The notes below the pieces were generated by a model. It saw only the letters and a list, made by a program, of their open reading frames with translations. It did no database searches and was not told the DNA's origin. A stretch of DNA of 13,304 nucleotides from Mobilitalea sp. (GTDB lineage: Bacteria > Bacillota_A > Clostridia > Lachnospirales > Lachnospiraceae): assembly GCA_029974875.1 (NCBI GenBank), contig JARKQP010000702.1, positions 1 to 13,304 of the forward strand. Reading direction: 5' to 3'. Below, piece by piece: positions 6,591 through 12,981 of this stretch (within the stretch, counting starts at the first letter, position 1; every line of letters starts with the position of its first letter). The translations under genes were made by a program, and so were the position numbers.

Positions 6591-7718
6591 TTACTCTTCA
6601 TCCCTCCCAGGGTCCGTCATCAGGCTGACCAGGATGGAGCTACACTTTATAAGCTCATCCAGCTCCGTATATTCCTTGCAGGAATGGACCTGGTTCATTC
6701 CACAGGCCAGGACGATTCCCGTAATTCCATTCTTCACAAAATTATTGTTATCACTTCCCCCAAAGGTAGTCACCAGCTCCACGGGGTAATTTAATTCTTC
6801 ACAGGCCTTCTTAAACCGCGTAACCACAGGATGGTCCTTTGCAATCTCATAGGCAAGGCATCCAATGGATGTCTCAAATTCGTACTTTGCCCGGTACTGC
6901 TGTGTAACCTCACGGACCACTGCTTCGATCCGCCCTATCTCAGCCACTGCCCTTACATGCTCCAGGCTCCTGACCTCTCCCCTCAGGATACATTCCTCCG
7001 AAACAATATTCCTTGCTTTTCCGCCTTCGATGATGCCGATATTTACAGTCATGCCATCTTCAACCCTTCCCTGCCTGATCCCTGTAATGGCCTGGGCAGC
7101 AACTGCAATGGCATTAATCCCCTGTTCCGGGGCAAAGCCCGCATGGGACGCCTTTCCAAGGATCTTCACTGTAAAAGAAAGCACGGTCGGTGCCTGGATT
7201 GCCGCCCTGCCAACGGGTCCGTCCAGGTCGAGCACATAGGCTTCCTTTGCCTGAAGCTTACTAAAATCAAAGACCTCCGTCCCCTTAAGATACACTTCCT
7301 CAGCAATCGGGAACAATACCTCAATGCTCCGGTGGGGAAGCCCCAGCTCCTTAATGGTCCGGACCGCCTCAAGGACCGATACCAAGCCGGACAGGTCATC
7401 CGCACCTAATACCGTGGTACCATCACTGGTAATGGTGCCATCCTCCCGTACAACTGCAGTCTTCCCCAGCCCTGGCTCTACAGTATCCAGGTGCGCTGAG
7501 AAAAGAAGTGGTGGCCCATCCACATTTCCTTGCAAAAAACCATAAACATTTCCACAATTACCACCGTAATATCCACCTGCCCCGTCCTCCTGAACCTTAA
7601 AGCCAAGCTCTTCTAAGGCTAAAATCATGGCATCGGCCATCCCACGCTCTTTAAAGGATACGGAATCGATTGATACCAGGCGGCAAAATTCTTTTATAAT
7701 CCGCTCTTTATTAACCAT
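6591..7718 (-). CDS. M20-family metallopeptidase, tripeptidase T-like
   Basis: This is a 375-residue di-zinc peptidase. Metal ligands appear in family order: H76 and D78 in SAHLDTVEPG, the bridging D107 in VLGADDLSGL, the catalytic glutamate pair E140-E141 in PIAEEVYLKG, D164 in VLDLDGP, and H345 in NQVHSCKEYTEL. The dimerisation lid domain is marked by GKASHAGFAPEQGINA near 190-205. This pattern fits the PepT-like (PepT2/M20B) aminotripeptidases rather than carboxypeptidase G2 or DapE, but substrate cannot be fixed. It has no signal peptide, so it is a cytoplasmic peptide-scavenging enzyme. GGGAGG lies 5 nt before the ATG. The C39-like gene follows. Confidence 0.9.
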   Translation of the reverse strand: MVNKERIIKEFCRLVSIDSVSFKERGMADAMILALEELGFKVQEDGAGGYYGGNCGNVYGFLQGNVDGPPLLFSAHLDTVEPGLGKTAVVREDGTITSDGTTVLGADDLSGLVSVLEAVRTIKELGLPHRSIEVLFPIAEEVYLKGTEVFDFSKLQAKEAYVLDLDGPVGRAAIQAPTVLSFTVKILGKASHAGFAPEQGINAIAVAAQAITGIRQGRVEDGMTVNIGIIEGGKARNIVSEECILRGEVRSLEHVRAVAEIGRIEAVVREVTQQYRAKYEFETSIGCLAYEIAKDHPVVTRFKKACEELNYPVELVTTFGGSDNNNFVKNGITGIVLACGMNQVHSCKEYTELDELIKCSSILVSLMTDPGRDEE

Positions 7719-7806
7719 AATACCCTCCCTTTTTCCTATTCTATCAGAATATGCCCCCTAGTGGAATAACATTTTCCTTCTATTTGAAACAAATATATAA
7801 TATAAG

Positions 7807-7898
7807 TTATGAGAAGTTGTATTTTTAACTTCTCATAAAAGGCGCTGAACTTGCGCCGTGCATCCCGATTATAGGGAACCGTATTTGCTTCCTATAAT
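7807..7898 (-). repeat. Three consecutive palindromes between the metQ terminator and the M20 peptidase gene
   Basis: TTATGAGAAGTT (7807-7818) pairs perfectly with AACTTCTCATAA (7827-7838). GGCGC (7841-7845) pairs with GCGCC (7853-7857) and, read on the minus strand, runs into TTTTAT, like a weak terminator. ATTATAGG-G-AA (7868-7878) pairs with TTCCTATAAT (7889-7898), leaving one bulged G. None is coding. The first shares AGAAGTTGT...AACTTCT with the compound palindrome at 1361-1401. Confidence 0.65.
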
Positions 7899-7900
7899 AT

Positions 7901-7931
7901 AAAACAAGTGAACCACCGAATGATCCACTTG
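7901..7931 (-). terminator. Rho-independent terminator of metQ
   Basis: On the minus strand an 11-bp stem is closed by a 5-nt TTCGG loop. Its arms are 7921-7931 and 7905-7915, with two G-U wobbles. TTTT at 7901-7904 follows directly. It lies 56 nt beyond the metQ stop codon and in the right orientation. Confidence 0.82.
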
Positions 7932-7948
7932 CTTTAAGAATTTTATCT

Positions 7949-7978
7949 CCTGTTTCTATTTAGTCCCTCTATTTACAA
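7949..7978 (+). repeat. Left copy of a 30-bp inverted repeat flanking metQ
   Basis: CCTGTTTCTATTTAGT begins this 30-bp sequence, which ends ATTTACAA. The reverse complement of 8953-8982 matches it at 27 of 30 positions; the three differences are all transitions clustered in the middle. This copy lies 9 nt beyond the metQ stop codon and before its terminator. No IS ends are recognised. Confidence 0.85.
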
Positions 7979-7987
7979 GTCTGAGCT

Positions 7988-8794
7988 TTAGAATTTTGGC
8001 ACTACCTCACCTTCATATTTCTCATTGATAAAGTCTCTTACTGTGTCGCTCTGAAGCGCCTTAACTACAGCCTGGATATCCTTCCTATCCTCATCACCGG
8101 ACTTAACTGCAAGGATATTTGCAAAGGTATCTGCTGCTACGGAGCCCTTGTCTTCTACGGCAATTGCATCCTTTGCGACATTTAGGCCGGCCTGGATAGC
8201 GTAGTTCCCATTAATTACCGCCAGATCTACGTCCTGCAGGGAACGTGCCAGCTGGGCAGCTTCGATTTCTATAATTTTTAGGTCCTTTGGATTTTCTACG
8301 ACATCATTCTTTGTTGCTTCCAGGCCTACACCCTCCGCAAGCTTGATCAGTCCCTGTGCCTCTAACAGCAGTAACGCCCTTGCTTCATTGGTGGCGTCAT
8401 TTGGTACTGCAATCTGTGCACCGTCAGCTAATTCCTCCAGCGTCTTTGTTTTTCCAGGATAGATACCGAAGGGCTCATAGTGGATTGCTGCCACGGATAC
8501 GATATCCGTGCCATTTTCTGAGTTAAACTGATCCAGATAGGGCTGGTGCTGGAAGTAATTTGCATCCAGGTCCTTGCTGTCCAATGCCAGGTTGGGCTGG
8601 ACATAATCCGAATATTCTATGACCTCCAGGGTATAGCCTTCCTTTTCCAGGATTGGCTTTACCTGTTCCAGGATCTCTGCATGCGGGGTTGTGCTCGCTC
8701 CTACCACTATTTTCTTTGCTTCCTTCGTACCGCATCCTGTGAAAAGAGCCCCCGCCAATGTCAGTACTAATAAAATTGATACTATTTTCTTCAT
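7988..8794 (-). CDS. metQ: MetQ/NlpA-family substrate-binding lipoprotein
   Basis: This is a 268-residue solute-binding lipoprotein of an ABC importer, probably for methionine. A lysine-led hydrophobic signal peptide ends in the lipobox LFTGC with C21 as the lipidated residue, so it is anchored outside the membrane. The mature part opens with KKIVVGASTTPHAEILEQVKPIL, then YVQPNLALDSKDLDANYFQHQPYLDQF and GAQIAVPNDATNEARALLLLEAQGLI, all typical of the family. The start at 8794 is chosen for AAGGAGG 7 nt upstream, over an ATG at 8812. MetN and MetI genes are not adjacent, so it is an orphan here. It has its own promoter and terminator and diverges from the metB-like gene. Substrate is inferred from family and context. 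Confidence 0.93.
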   Translation of the reverse strand: MKKIVSILLVLTLAGALFTGCGTKEAKKIVVGASTTPHAEILEQVKPILEKEGYTLEVIEYSDYVQPNLALDSKDLDANYFQHQPYLDQFNSENGTDIVSVAAIHYEPFGIYPGKTKTLEELADGAQIAVPNDATNEARALLLLEAQGLIKLAEGVGLEATKNDVVENPKDLKIIEIEAAQLARSLQDVDLAVINGNYAIQAGLNVAKDAIAVEDKGSVAADTFANILAVKSGDEDRKDIQAVVKALQSDTVRDFINEKYEGEVVPKF

Positions 8795-8848
8795 AACCTT
8801 TCCTCCTTGCATTTTTCATATATATCATATCTGTTTAATATGTTTTGA

Positions 8849-8877
8849 AGTATAGCGAATATTTTTCCAATTGTCAA
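8849..8877 (-). promoter_or_regulatory. Sigma-A promoter of metQ
   Basis: On the minus strand TTGACA (8872-8877) and TATACT (8849-8854) are separated by exactly 17 bp. The predicted start near 8842 leaves a leader of about 48 nt. Both hexamers are at or near consensus. Confidence 0.88.
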
Positions 8878-8952
8878 TACTTTTTTTATTTTCCTGTTAT
8901 ATTTTTATTTCCTTTTGTTTGTATTTTTTTATCTTCCTTCCATGCTTTCCTG

Positions 8953-8982
8953 TTGTAAATGGAGAAACTAAATAGAAACAGG
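8953..8982 (-). repeat. Right copy of the 30-bp inverted repeat flanking metQ
   Basis: Read on the minus strand, this begins CCTGTTTCTATTTAGT and ends ATTTACAA, matching 7949-7978 at 27 of 30 positions. It lies about 75 bp upstream of the metQ -35 box, so it is outside the metQ transcript. The two copies enclose the whole metQ unit (promoter and gene) in a segment of 1034 bp including the repeats. Confidence 0.85.
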
Positions 8983-9002
8983 CATAATAATCATAATACT
9001 AC

Positions 9003-9031
9003 TTGTAATTTACCCCTATCTATAATATAAT
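9003..9031 (+). promoter_or_regulatory. Candidate promoter of the metB-malY unit
   Basis: TTGTAA (9003-9008) and TATAAT (9026-9031) are 17 bp apart. A start near 9038 would leave a leader of about 160 nt. The region is very AT-rich, so chance matches are possible and other starts closer to the gene are not excluded. Confidence 0.55.
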
Positions 9032-9100
9032 TCTTAATCATATTTATTAGATATGAATAGTATAATTTCTTTATTCTATTTATAGGCACTGATGCTTATT

Positions 9101-9172
9101 CCGTAATTACTGGTATTTCATCTGCAATATCAATAATACGGTCTGTATATTCTTTATTTATAGGTATATACA
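9101..9172 (+). other. Two hairpins in the leader of the metB-like gene
   Basis: CCGTA-A-TTA (9101-9109) pairs with TAATACGG (9134-9141), leaving one bulged A. TGTATAT (9144-9150) pairs with ATATACA (9166-9172). The second ends 15 nt before the AGGAGG. They could form a cis-regulatory leader or serve as DNA dyads; they do not match any riboswitch I recognise. Confidence 0.4.
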
Positions 9173-9198
9173 AAGCTACACATGAACAGGAGGTCAAT

Positions 9199-10347
9199 AT
9201 GGATTATCAGTTTAATACAAAATGCCTGCATGGCAATAATGAAAAAAAACCTGTCGACAACACGGGCACGGTCAGCTTCCCGATCTACCAGACCGCTACC
9301 TTCGCCCATCCAAGCGTGGGCAACAGTACCGGCTATGATTATTCCCGTTCCCAGAATCCCACCAGGGAGCAGCTGGAGCAGATCGTGGCCTCCATCGAGG
9401 GCGGTGCCCAGGCCGTTGCCTTTTCCTCCGGTATGGCAGCCGTAAATGCACTGATGGAAACCTTTCAGCCCGGCGACCATATTCTTGCCTCCGACGACCT
9501 CTATGGCGGCACCATCCGGATCTTTGACAATATTAATATAAAGAACGGGCTGGAGGTTTCCTATATCAATACCTCAAAATCCGAGGACATCAGGAAGAAT
9601 ATCCGGCCTAACACTAAGGCTGTTTTTGTGGAGACCCCGACAAACCCAATGATGAATGTGACTGATCTACGTAAGGTAAGTGAGCTTGCAAAGCAGCATG
9701 GATTATTAGTGGTCGTTGATAATACCTTCCTATCCCCCTATTTCCAAAATCCCATTGCCTTGGGTGCTGACGTGGTCCTCCACAGCGGAACCAAGTTCCT
9801 GGGAGGGCACAATGATACCCTGGCCGGATTGCTTGTCCTCGCCGAGGATGCAATGGCTGAAAAGATCCGCTATATCTCTAAGACAACGGGTGCCGGTCTT
9901 TCTCCCTTTGACAGCTGGCTGATCCTCCGCGGAATTAAGACCCTGCCGGTCCGTATGGAAGCCCAGCAAAAAAATGCCCTGGTGCTGGCTGATTGGCTGG
10001 AAAGGCAGCCAAAGGTAACAGCCGTCTATTATATCGGCCTCCCTACACATCCTGGATACGAGACAAACCAAAGGCAGTCCCGTGGCTTTGGCAGTATGAT
10101 CTCCTTTCATGTTGACAAAGAGGAAACAGCTGTTAATATATTAAATAAGGTAAAGCTGATCAGTTATGCCGAAAGCCTGGGCGGCGTGGAGAGCCTTATC
10201 ACCTACCCCATGCTTCAGACACATGCCGATATTCCCGAGGACATCCGTGAAGCAAAGGGAATTAACCGCACTCTCCTCCGTCTTTCCGTTGGCATCGAGC
10301 ATATTGATGACCTGATTGCCGATTTGGAGCAGGCAATTGCTAATTAG
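9199..10347 (+). CDS. Cys/Met-metabolism PLP enzyme: cystathionine gamma-synthase or gamma-lyase
   Basis: This is a 382-residue fold-type I PLP enzyme. The cofactor lysine is K199 in LHSGTKFLGGHNDTLAG. D174 in VVVDNTF contacts the pyridine nitrogen. YDYSRSQNPTR (46-56) supplies the phosphate-binding Tyr/Arg from the neighbouring subunit, and DLYGGT (100-105) carries the stacking tyrosine Y102. Members exchange between synthase (metB/metI: O-acylhomoserine plus cysteine to cystathionine) and lyase (mccB) activities, and motifs cannot separate these. The adjacent C-S lyase gene favours the forward transsulfuration synthase role. AGGAGG lies 5 nt before the ATG. A 7-bp hairpin (10354-10360 with 10377-10383) without a U-tract lies before the next gene. 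Confidence 0.92.
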   Translation: MDYQFNTKCLHGNNEKKPVDNTGTVSFPIYQTATFAHPSVGNSTGYDYSRSQNPTREQLEQIVASIEGGAQAVAFSSGMAAVNALMETFQPGDHILASDDLYGGTIRIFDNINIKNGLEVSYINTSKSEDIRKNIRPNTKAVFVETPTNPMMNVTDLRKVSELAKQHGLLVVVDNTFLSPYFQNPIALGADVVLHSGTKFLGGHNDTLAGLLVLAEDAMAEKIRYISKTTGAGLSPFDSWLILRGIKTLPVRMEAQQKNALVLADWLERQPKVTAVYYIGLPTHPGYETNQRQSRGFGSMISFHVDKEETAVNILNKVKLISYAESLGGVESLITYPMLQTHADIPEDIREAKGINRTLLRLSVGIEHIDDLIADLEQAIAN

Positions 10348-10413
10348 GAAGAGGCGCCGGTAAGCTTAACCGTATGCCGGTGCAGATCCAAAAACTGAAA
10401 GGAAGGCGAGCCG

Positions 10414-11586
10414 ATGAGCTATGATTTCGATAAAATAATTGACCGCAGGAACACAAATTCTTTAAAATATGACTTTGCCCTGGAGCGTGGGAGACTGGAG
10501 GATGTACTCCCTCTTTGGGTTGCTGATATGGACTTTCAGGCTCCTCCCGAGGTACTGGAAGCCCTGACGCAATCTGTCAGCCATGGTATCTTCGGATATA
10601 CGGAGGTGAAAAGTGATTACTTTGACGTGCTGCATAGCTGGTTCTTAAAGCATTTTGGCTGGGAGCTGGAGGAGAGCTGGATGGTCAAAACCCCTGGCGT
10701 CGTGTTCGCCATTACCCTGGCTGTCAAAGCCTTTACCCAGGAGGGGGAAGGTATCCTGATCCAGCAGCCGGTCTACTACCCCTTTGAAGAAACCATTAAG
10801 CTTAACAAACGAAACCTTGCAATAAATTATCTGGTATACCGGGATGGGGGCTATACCATTGATTTTGAAGATTTCGAGCAGCAGATCATTACGAAAAATG
10901 TAAAGCTGTTCCTATTGTGCAATCCCCAAAACCCAGTAGGAAGGGTTTGGACTGTCGAGGAGCTATCCCGTATGGGGGAAATCTGCCTCCGGCATAATGT
11001 GATTGTGGTTTCTGATGAAATCCACTGTGATTTTACCTTCCCCGGTTACCGGCATACCGTATTTGCAGGTATTAATGAGGCCTTTGCCCAGAATACAGTC
11101 ACCTGTACTGCCCCAAGCAAGACCTTTAACCTGGCCGGACTGCAGGTCTCCAATATATTTATCAAAAATCCTGCTCTGCGTAGGAAATTCCTGGAGGAGT
11201 ATGGCAGGAGCGGCTACAGCCAGCTTAATACCTTAGGCCTGGTGGCCTGTAAGGCCGCTTATCAGTACGGTGAGCCCTGGTTAACCCAGCTAAAGGCTTA
11301 TCTGAATGGGAATTTAGATTATGTCAGGGAATACCTGCAAAATAACCTTCCCATGATCAAGCTGGTTGAGCCCCAGGGCACTTATTTAATCTGGCTGGAT
11401 TTTTCTTCACTGGGTCTCTCACCTAAGGAGATGAAGGAGCTGGTCGGCACAAAGGCTAAGCTCTGGCTGGATGCAGGCCAGATGTTCGGCAAGAACGGCT
11501 TTGGCTTTGAGCGGATCAACATTGCCTGCCCAAGGGAAATCTTAAAGCTGGCACTTGACCAGCTGGCACAGGCGGTCAATAGTTAA
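10414..11586 (+). CDS. MalY/PatB-type cystathionine beta-lyase (PLP C-S lyase)
   Basis: This is a 390-residue class I/II aminotransferase-fold PLP enzyme. The N-terminus YDFDKIIDRRNTNSLKYD and LPLWVADMDFQAPPEV are characteristic of the MalY/PatB group. D201 in VVSDEIHCDF and the cofactor lysine K236 in TAPSKTFNLAGLQ are present, as is NPQNPVGRVW (170-179). The carboxylate-binding arginine lies in FERINIACP near the C-terminus. The expected reaction is cystathionine to homocysteine, ammonia and pyruvate; cysteine desulfhydrase side activity is common in the family. It follows the metB-like gene by 66 nt on the same strand, with AAGGAAGG upstream, so the pair forms a plausible transsulfuration unit. 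A MalY-like regulatory role cannot be judged. Confidence 0.92.
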   Translation: MSYDFDKIIDRRNTNSLKYDFALERGRLEDVLPLWVADMDFQAPPEVLEALTQSVSHGIFGYTEVKSDYFDVLHSWFLKHFGWELEESWMVKTPGVVFAITLAVKAFTQEGEGILIQQPVYYPFEETIKLNKRNLAINYLVYRDGGYTIDFEDFEQQIITKNVKLFLLCNPQNPVGRVWTVEELSRMGEICLRHNVIVVSDEIHCDFTFPGYRHTVFAGINEAFAQNTVTCTAPSKTFNLAGLQVSNIFIKNPALRRKFLEEYGRSGYSQLNTLGLVACKAAYQYGEPWLTQLKAYLNGNLDYVREYLQNNLPMIKLVEPQGTYLIWLDFSSLGLSPKEMKELVGTKAKLWLDAGQMFGKNGFGFERINIACPREILKLALDQLAQAVNS

Positions 11587-11624
11587 CCTACTGCCCGCAA
11601 TGAAACATCCTACACGATACATAG

Positions 11625-11726
11625 AAGAGGGTGCTGCAAAAAGAAGCTTCCGCATGATTGCAGAAATATCATTTCATATCTGCAATGTCCGGTATATGCT
11701 TTCTATTTTGCGGTACCCTCTTTTTA
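11625..11726 (+). terminator. Long imperfect hairpin terminator after the malY-like gene
   Basis: AAGAGGGT (11625-11632) pairs with ACCCTCTT (11715-11722), and GCAAAA (11636-11641) with TTTTGC (11706-11711). At the tip, ATTGCAGA (11657-11664) pairs with TCTGCAAT (11679-11686). A TTTTT tract overlaps the base. At about 98 nt it is unusually long for a simple terminator; it may be a palindromic repeat acting as one. It also begins the AT-rich right part of the window. Confidence 0.7.
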
Positions 11727-11864
11727 TTATGGCACTCCTACAGGAAGCTTAAAATTTATAAAATATATCCTATAAAATTACATTTATAAAATGATAAATT
11801 AAATTTAGACAAGAAATACTATAGGTATAGCAGTGCTGAATGAAAAAAGAAAGAAGGTGTCTTT

Positions 11865-12014
11865 ATGCTGTCACAGGATGAACGCTATGAAGAAGACATT
11901 GAGCAGGTACAATATTTAATGGAATGGAATGAAAAAAAAGAAGATAAAAGGAGCTTAAAAAAGAAATTTAAAAAGGATTTGAAAAAGGAATCCATGCCAA
12001 GAATAAAGAACTAG
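11865..12014 (+). CDS. Small charged hypothetical protein (49 residues)
   Basis: The ATG at 11865 opens a 49-codon frame starting MLSQDERYEEDIEQVQYLM and ending SMPRIKN. AAGAAGGTG lies about 5 nt upstream, so translation is plausible. The first half is acidic (ERYEEDIE) and the second is lysine-rich (KKKFKKDLKK), so it is probably an all-helical, strongly polar peptide with no membrane segment or cysteine. I do not recognise the family. It stands alone between the malY terminator and the XRE regulator, on the same strand as the latter. It could also be a chance frame in A-rich DNA; the ribosome binding site and sharp charge pattern argue for a real gene. Confidence 0.55.
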   Translation: MLSQDERYEEDIEQVQYLMEWNEKKEDKRSLKKKFKKDLKKESMPRIKN

Positions 12015-12108
12015 ATAGGATTGGGCGACTCCCATAAAAATCCATCAAATAACTCAATGGGCGTTATATTAACTCTAGATGAACCTGTTTATCAGTGCCA
12101 GGGCCCTA

Positions 12109-12145
12109 TATACTATTACTAATTGTGTTAGTATAACACAATTAG
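12109..12145 (+). promoter_or_regulatory. 27-bp palindromic operator and candidate -10 box upstream of the XRE regulator
   Basis: CTAATTGTGTTA (12119-12130), centre GTA, and TAACACAATTAG (12134-12145) form a perfect dyad with 12-bp arms. TATACT (12109-12114) is a candidate -10 box whose start point would fall at the palindrome; the -35 is weak. The position, about 36 bp before the regulator ATG, fits an autoregulatory operator. A hairpin role in RNA is also possible. Confidence 0.65.
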
Positions 12146-12180
12146 AGTTGATTTTAAGAAAAGAGGGAGAATACCATAAG

Positions 12181-12504
12181 ATGAAAGAGATCGGTAAGCG
12201 CATTGCACAGTACAGAGAAGCAAAGGGATATACACAGGAAAAGTTTGCAGAAATTGTAGCCCTTACGCCAAACTATTTGTCAGCCGTTGAACGTGGAGTG
12301 AAAACACCCAGTGTCAAGACTCTGGTAGCTATTATTAACAGCCTGGAGGTATCAGCGGACGAAATATTCATTGATGTTATAAAGGTCGGGTATAAAATCC
12401 AGGCTTCAAAGTTTGCAAATGAATTAAGCAGCTTATCACAGGAAGACCAGAAAAGGATTTTTACAGTGATAGGTGCAATGATTAGGGAAGCCAAATCAAA
12501 ATAA
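12181..12504 (+). CDS. XRE-family helix-turn-helix transcriptional regulator
   Basis: This is a 107-residue protein. Residues 5-63 form a Cro/C1-type HTH: IGKRIAQYREAKGYTQEKFA, then IVALTPNYLSAVERGVKTPS, then LVAIINSLEVSADEIF. The remaining 44 residues (VGYKIQ...MIREAKSK) are probably helical and could mediate dimerisation; there is no peptidase, toxin or ligand domain. The start at 12181 is chosen because it begins the HTH correctly and GGGAG lies 11 nt upstream; an ATG at 12079 would add an unrelated 34 residues that read through the palindrome. The perfect palindrome just upstream suggests autorepression. It is probably a small repressor that also controls the operator-bearing gene at 12681; that link is inference. 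Confidence 0.9.
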   Translation: MKEIGKRIAQYREAKGYTQEKFAEIVALTPNYLSAVERGVKTPSVKTLVAIINSLEVSADEIFIDVIKVGYKIQASKFANELSSLSQEDQKRIFTVIGAMIREAKSK

Positions 12505-12543
12505 TCTGCCAGAATCCGTAAGAGAAAAATATGCCTGGTTGTC

Positions 12544-12577
12544 CTCCGGGATACTTTGAAGTACTTCGAGTTTTTTT
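12544..12577 (+). terminator. Probable Rho-independent terminator after the XRE gene
   Basis: CTCCGGGA...TACT-TTGA-AGTA...CTTCGAG folds into an imperfect stem (12544-12570) with one mismatch, a bulge and wobbles. It is followed by seven T (12571-12577). It lies 40 nt after the regulator's stop codon, before the next promoter. Confidence 0.55.
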
Positions 12578-12593
12578 ATTACTTTTGCACCAT

Positions 12594-12622
12594 TTGACAT
12601 ATTTCGACATTGCCTCTATGAT
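12594..12622 (+). promoter_or_regulatory. Sigma-A promoter of the 89-residue gene
   Basis: TTGACA (12594-12599) and TATGAT (12617-12622) are 17 bp apart. The predicted start near 12629 falls in the first AACTC half-site, so a protein bound to the array would sit directly on the initiating polymerase. ATTTGACAT and ATTTCGACAT form an imperfect direct repeat over the -35 box (12592-12610). Confidence 0.82.
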
Positions 12623-12627
12623 ATACT

Positions 12628-12662
12628 AACTCCATTCGAGTTGAAACAACTCTAACAGAGTT
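12628..12662 (+). promoter_or_regulatory. Operator array: four alternating AACTC/GAGTT half-sites at 10-bp pitch
   Basis: AACTC (12628-12632), GAGTT (12638-12642), AACTC (12648-12652) and GAGTT (12658-12662) alternate in orientation, each starting exactly 10 bp after the last. All sites therefore lie on one face of the helix. The middle pair also forms GAGTTG-AAA-CAACTC, and the last pair AACTC-TAACA-GAGTT, so two mutually exclusive RNA hairpins are also possible. The array lies at the transcription start and within the 5' leader, an ideal repressor position. Confidence 0.75.
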
Positions 12663-12680
12663 ACAAAGGAGGACAATTTT

Positions 12681-12950
12681 ATGTGTTTAAACATAAGACT
12701 AACAATACTATCAGCCCGGATTGAATGGCATTGGCATCATATCCTTCGGGGCAGAAAAAAGCAAAATGAGCTCCTTAACAAAGGTGCTGCCTTCCAATCC
12801 ACTGTTTTTTTGCGCATTAACAGCCGCCTGGATTATCACTCCGTTGCAGTAATGGATCTGACACGCAGGTTTAAGGAATTAATGAAGCCAAGCCAAAATC
12901 ATCCTGTGAAGGAGAAATTTCTTTTAAAATGCTATGGGAAAGCTACCTGA
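12681..12950 (+). CDS. Small basic protein of unknown function (89 residues)
   Basis: AAAGGAGG 8 nt before the ATG, a consensus promoter and a following terminator all support this as a real gene. The protein starts MCLNIRLTILSARIEWHWHH and continues with RGRKKQNELLNKGAAFQSTV, then INSRLDYHSVAVMDLTRRFKELM. It is basic and likely mostly helical, rich in Arg, Lys and His. There is no signal peptide, clear transmembrane segment, HTH or catalytic motif that I recognise. It is monocistronic, faces the same way as the XRE regulator 176 nt upstream, and has the phased operator array in its leader. A regulated small effector, adaptor or DNA-binding protein are all possible; I assign no function. Confidence 0.78.
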   Translation: MCLNIRLTILSARIEWHWHHILRGRKKQNELLNKGAAFQSTVFLRINSRLDYHSVAVMDLTRRFKELMKPSQNHPVKEKFLLKCYGKAT

Positions 12951-12981
12951 AATTATTCCCACGTCAAGCACACCTGTATAG

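Larger units (their letters stand above)
8795..9198. other. AT-rich divergent control region between metQ and the metB-like gene
   Basis: This 404-bp stretch has no convincing gene. It holds the metQ promoter, the right copy of the 30-bp inverted repeat, a candidate plus-strand promoter and a leader with two hairpins. An additional imperfect dyad, CATAT-N7-ATATG (8826-8842), overlaps the predicted metQ transcription start and could be a repressor site. I see no S-box or T-box core sequence. Confidence 0.6.

Noticed and set aside
6831..7409. 192-codon plus-strand ORF inside the M20 peptidase gene
   Set aside because: Shadow of a gene whose metal ligands are all present on the minus strand.
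7949..8982. Complete insertion sequence around metQ
   Set aside because: There is no transposase, and no target-site duplication is evident outside the 30-bp repeats; only the repeats themselves are supported.
12681..12950. Spo0E-like phosphatase identity for the 89-residue protein
   Set aside because: Only an S-x-L-D resemblance (SRLD) is visible; the full Spo0E signature around the SQELD motif is not there.
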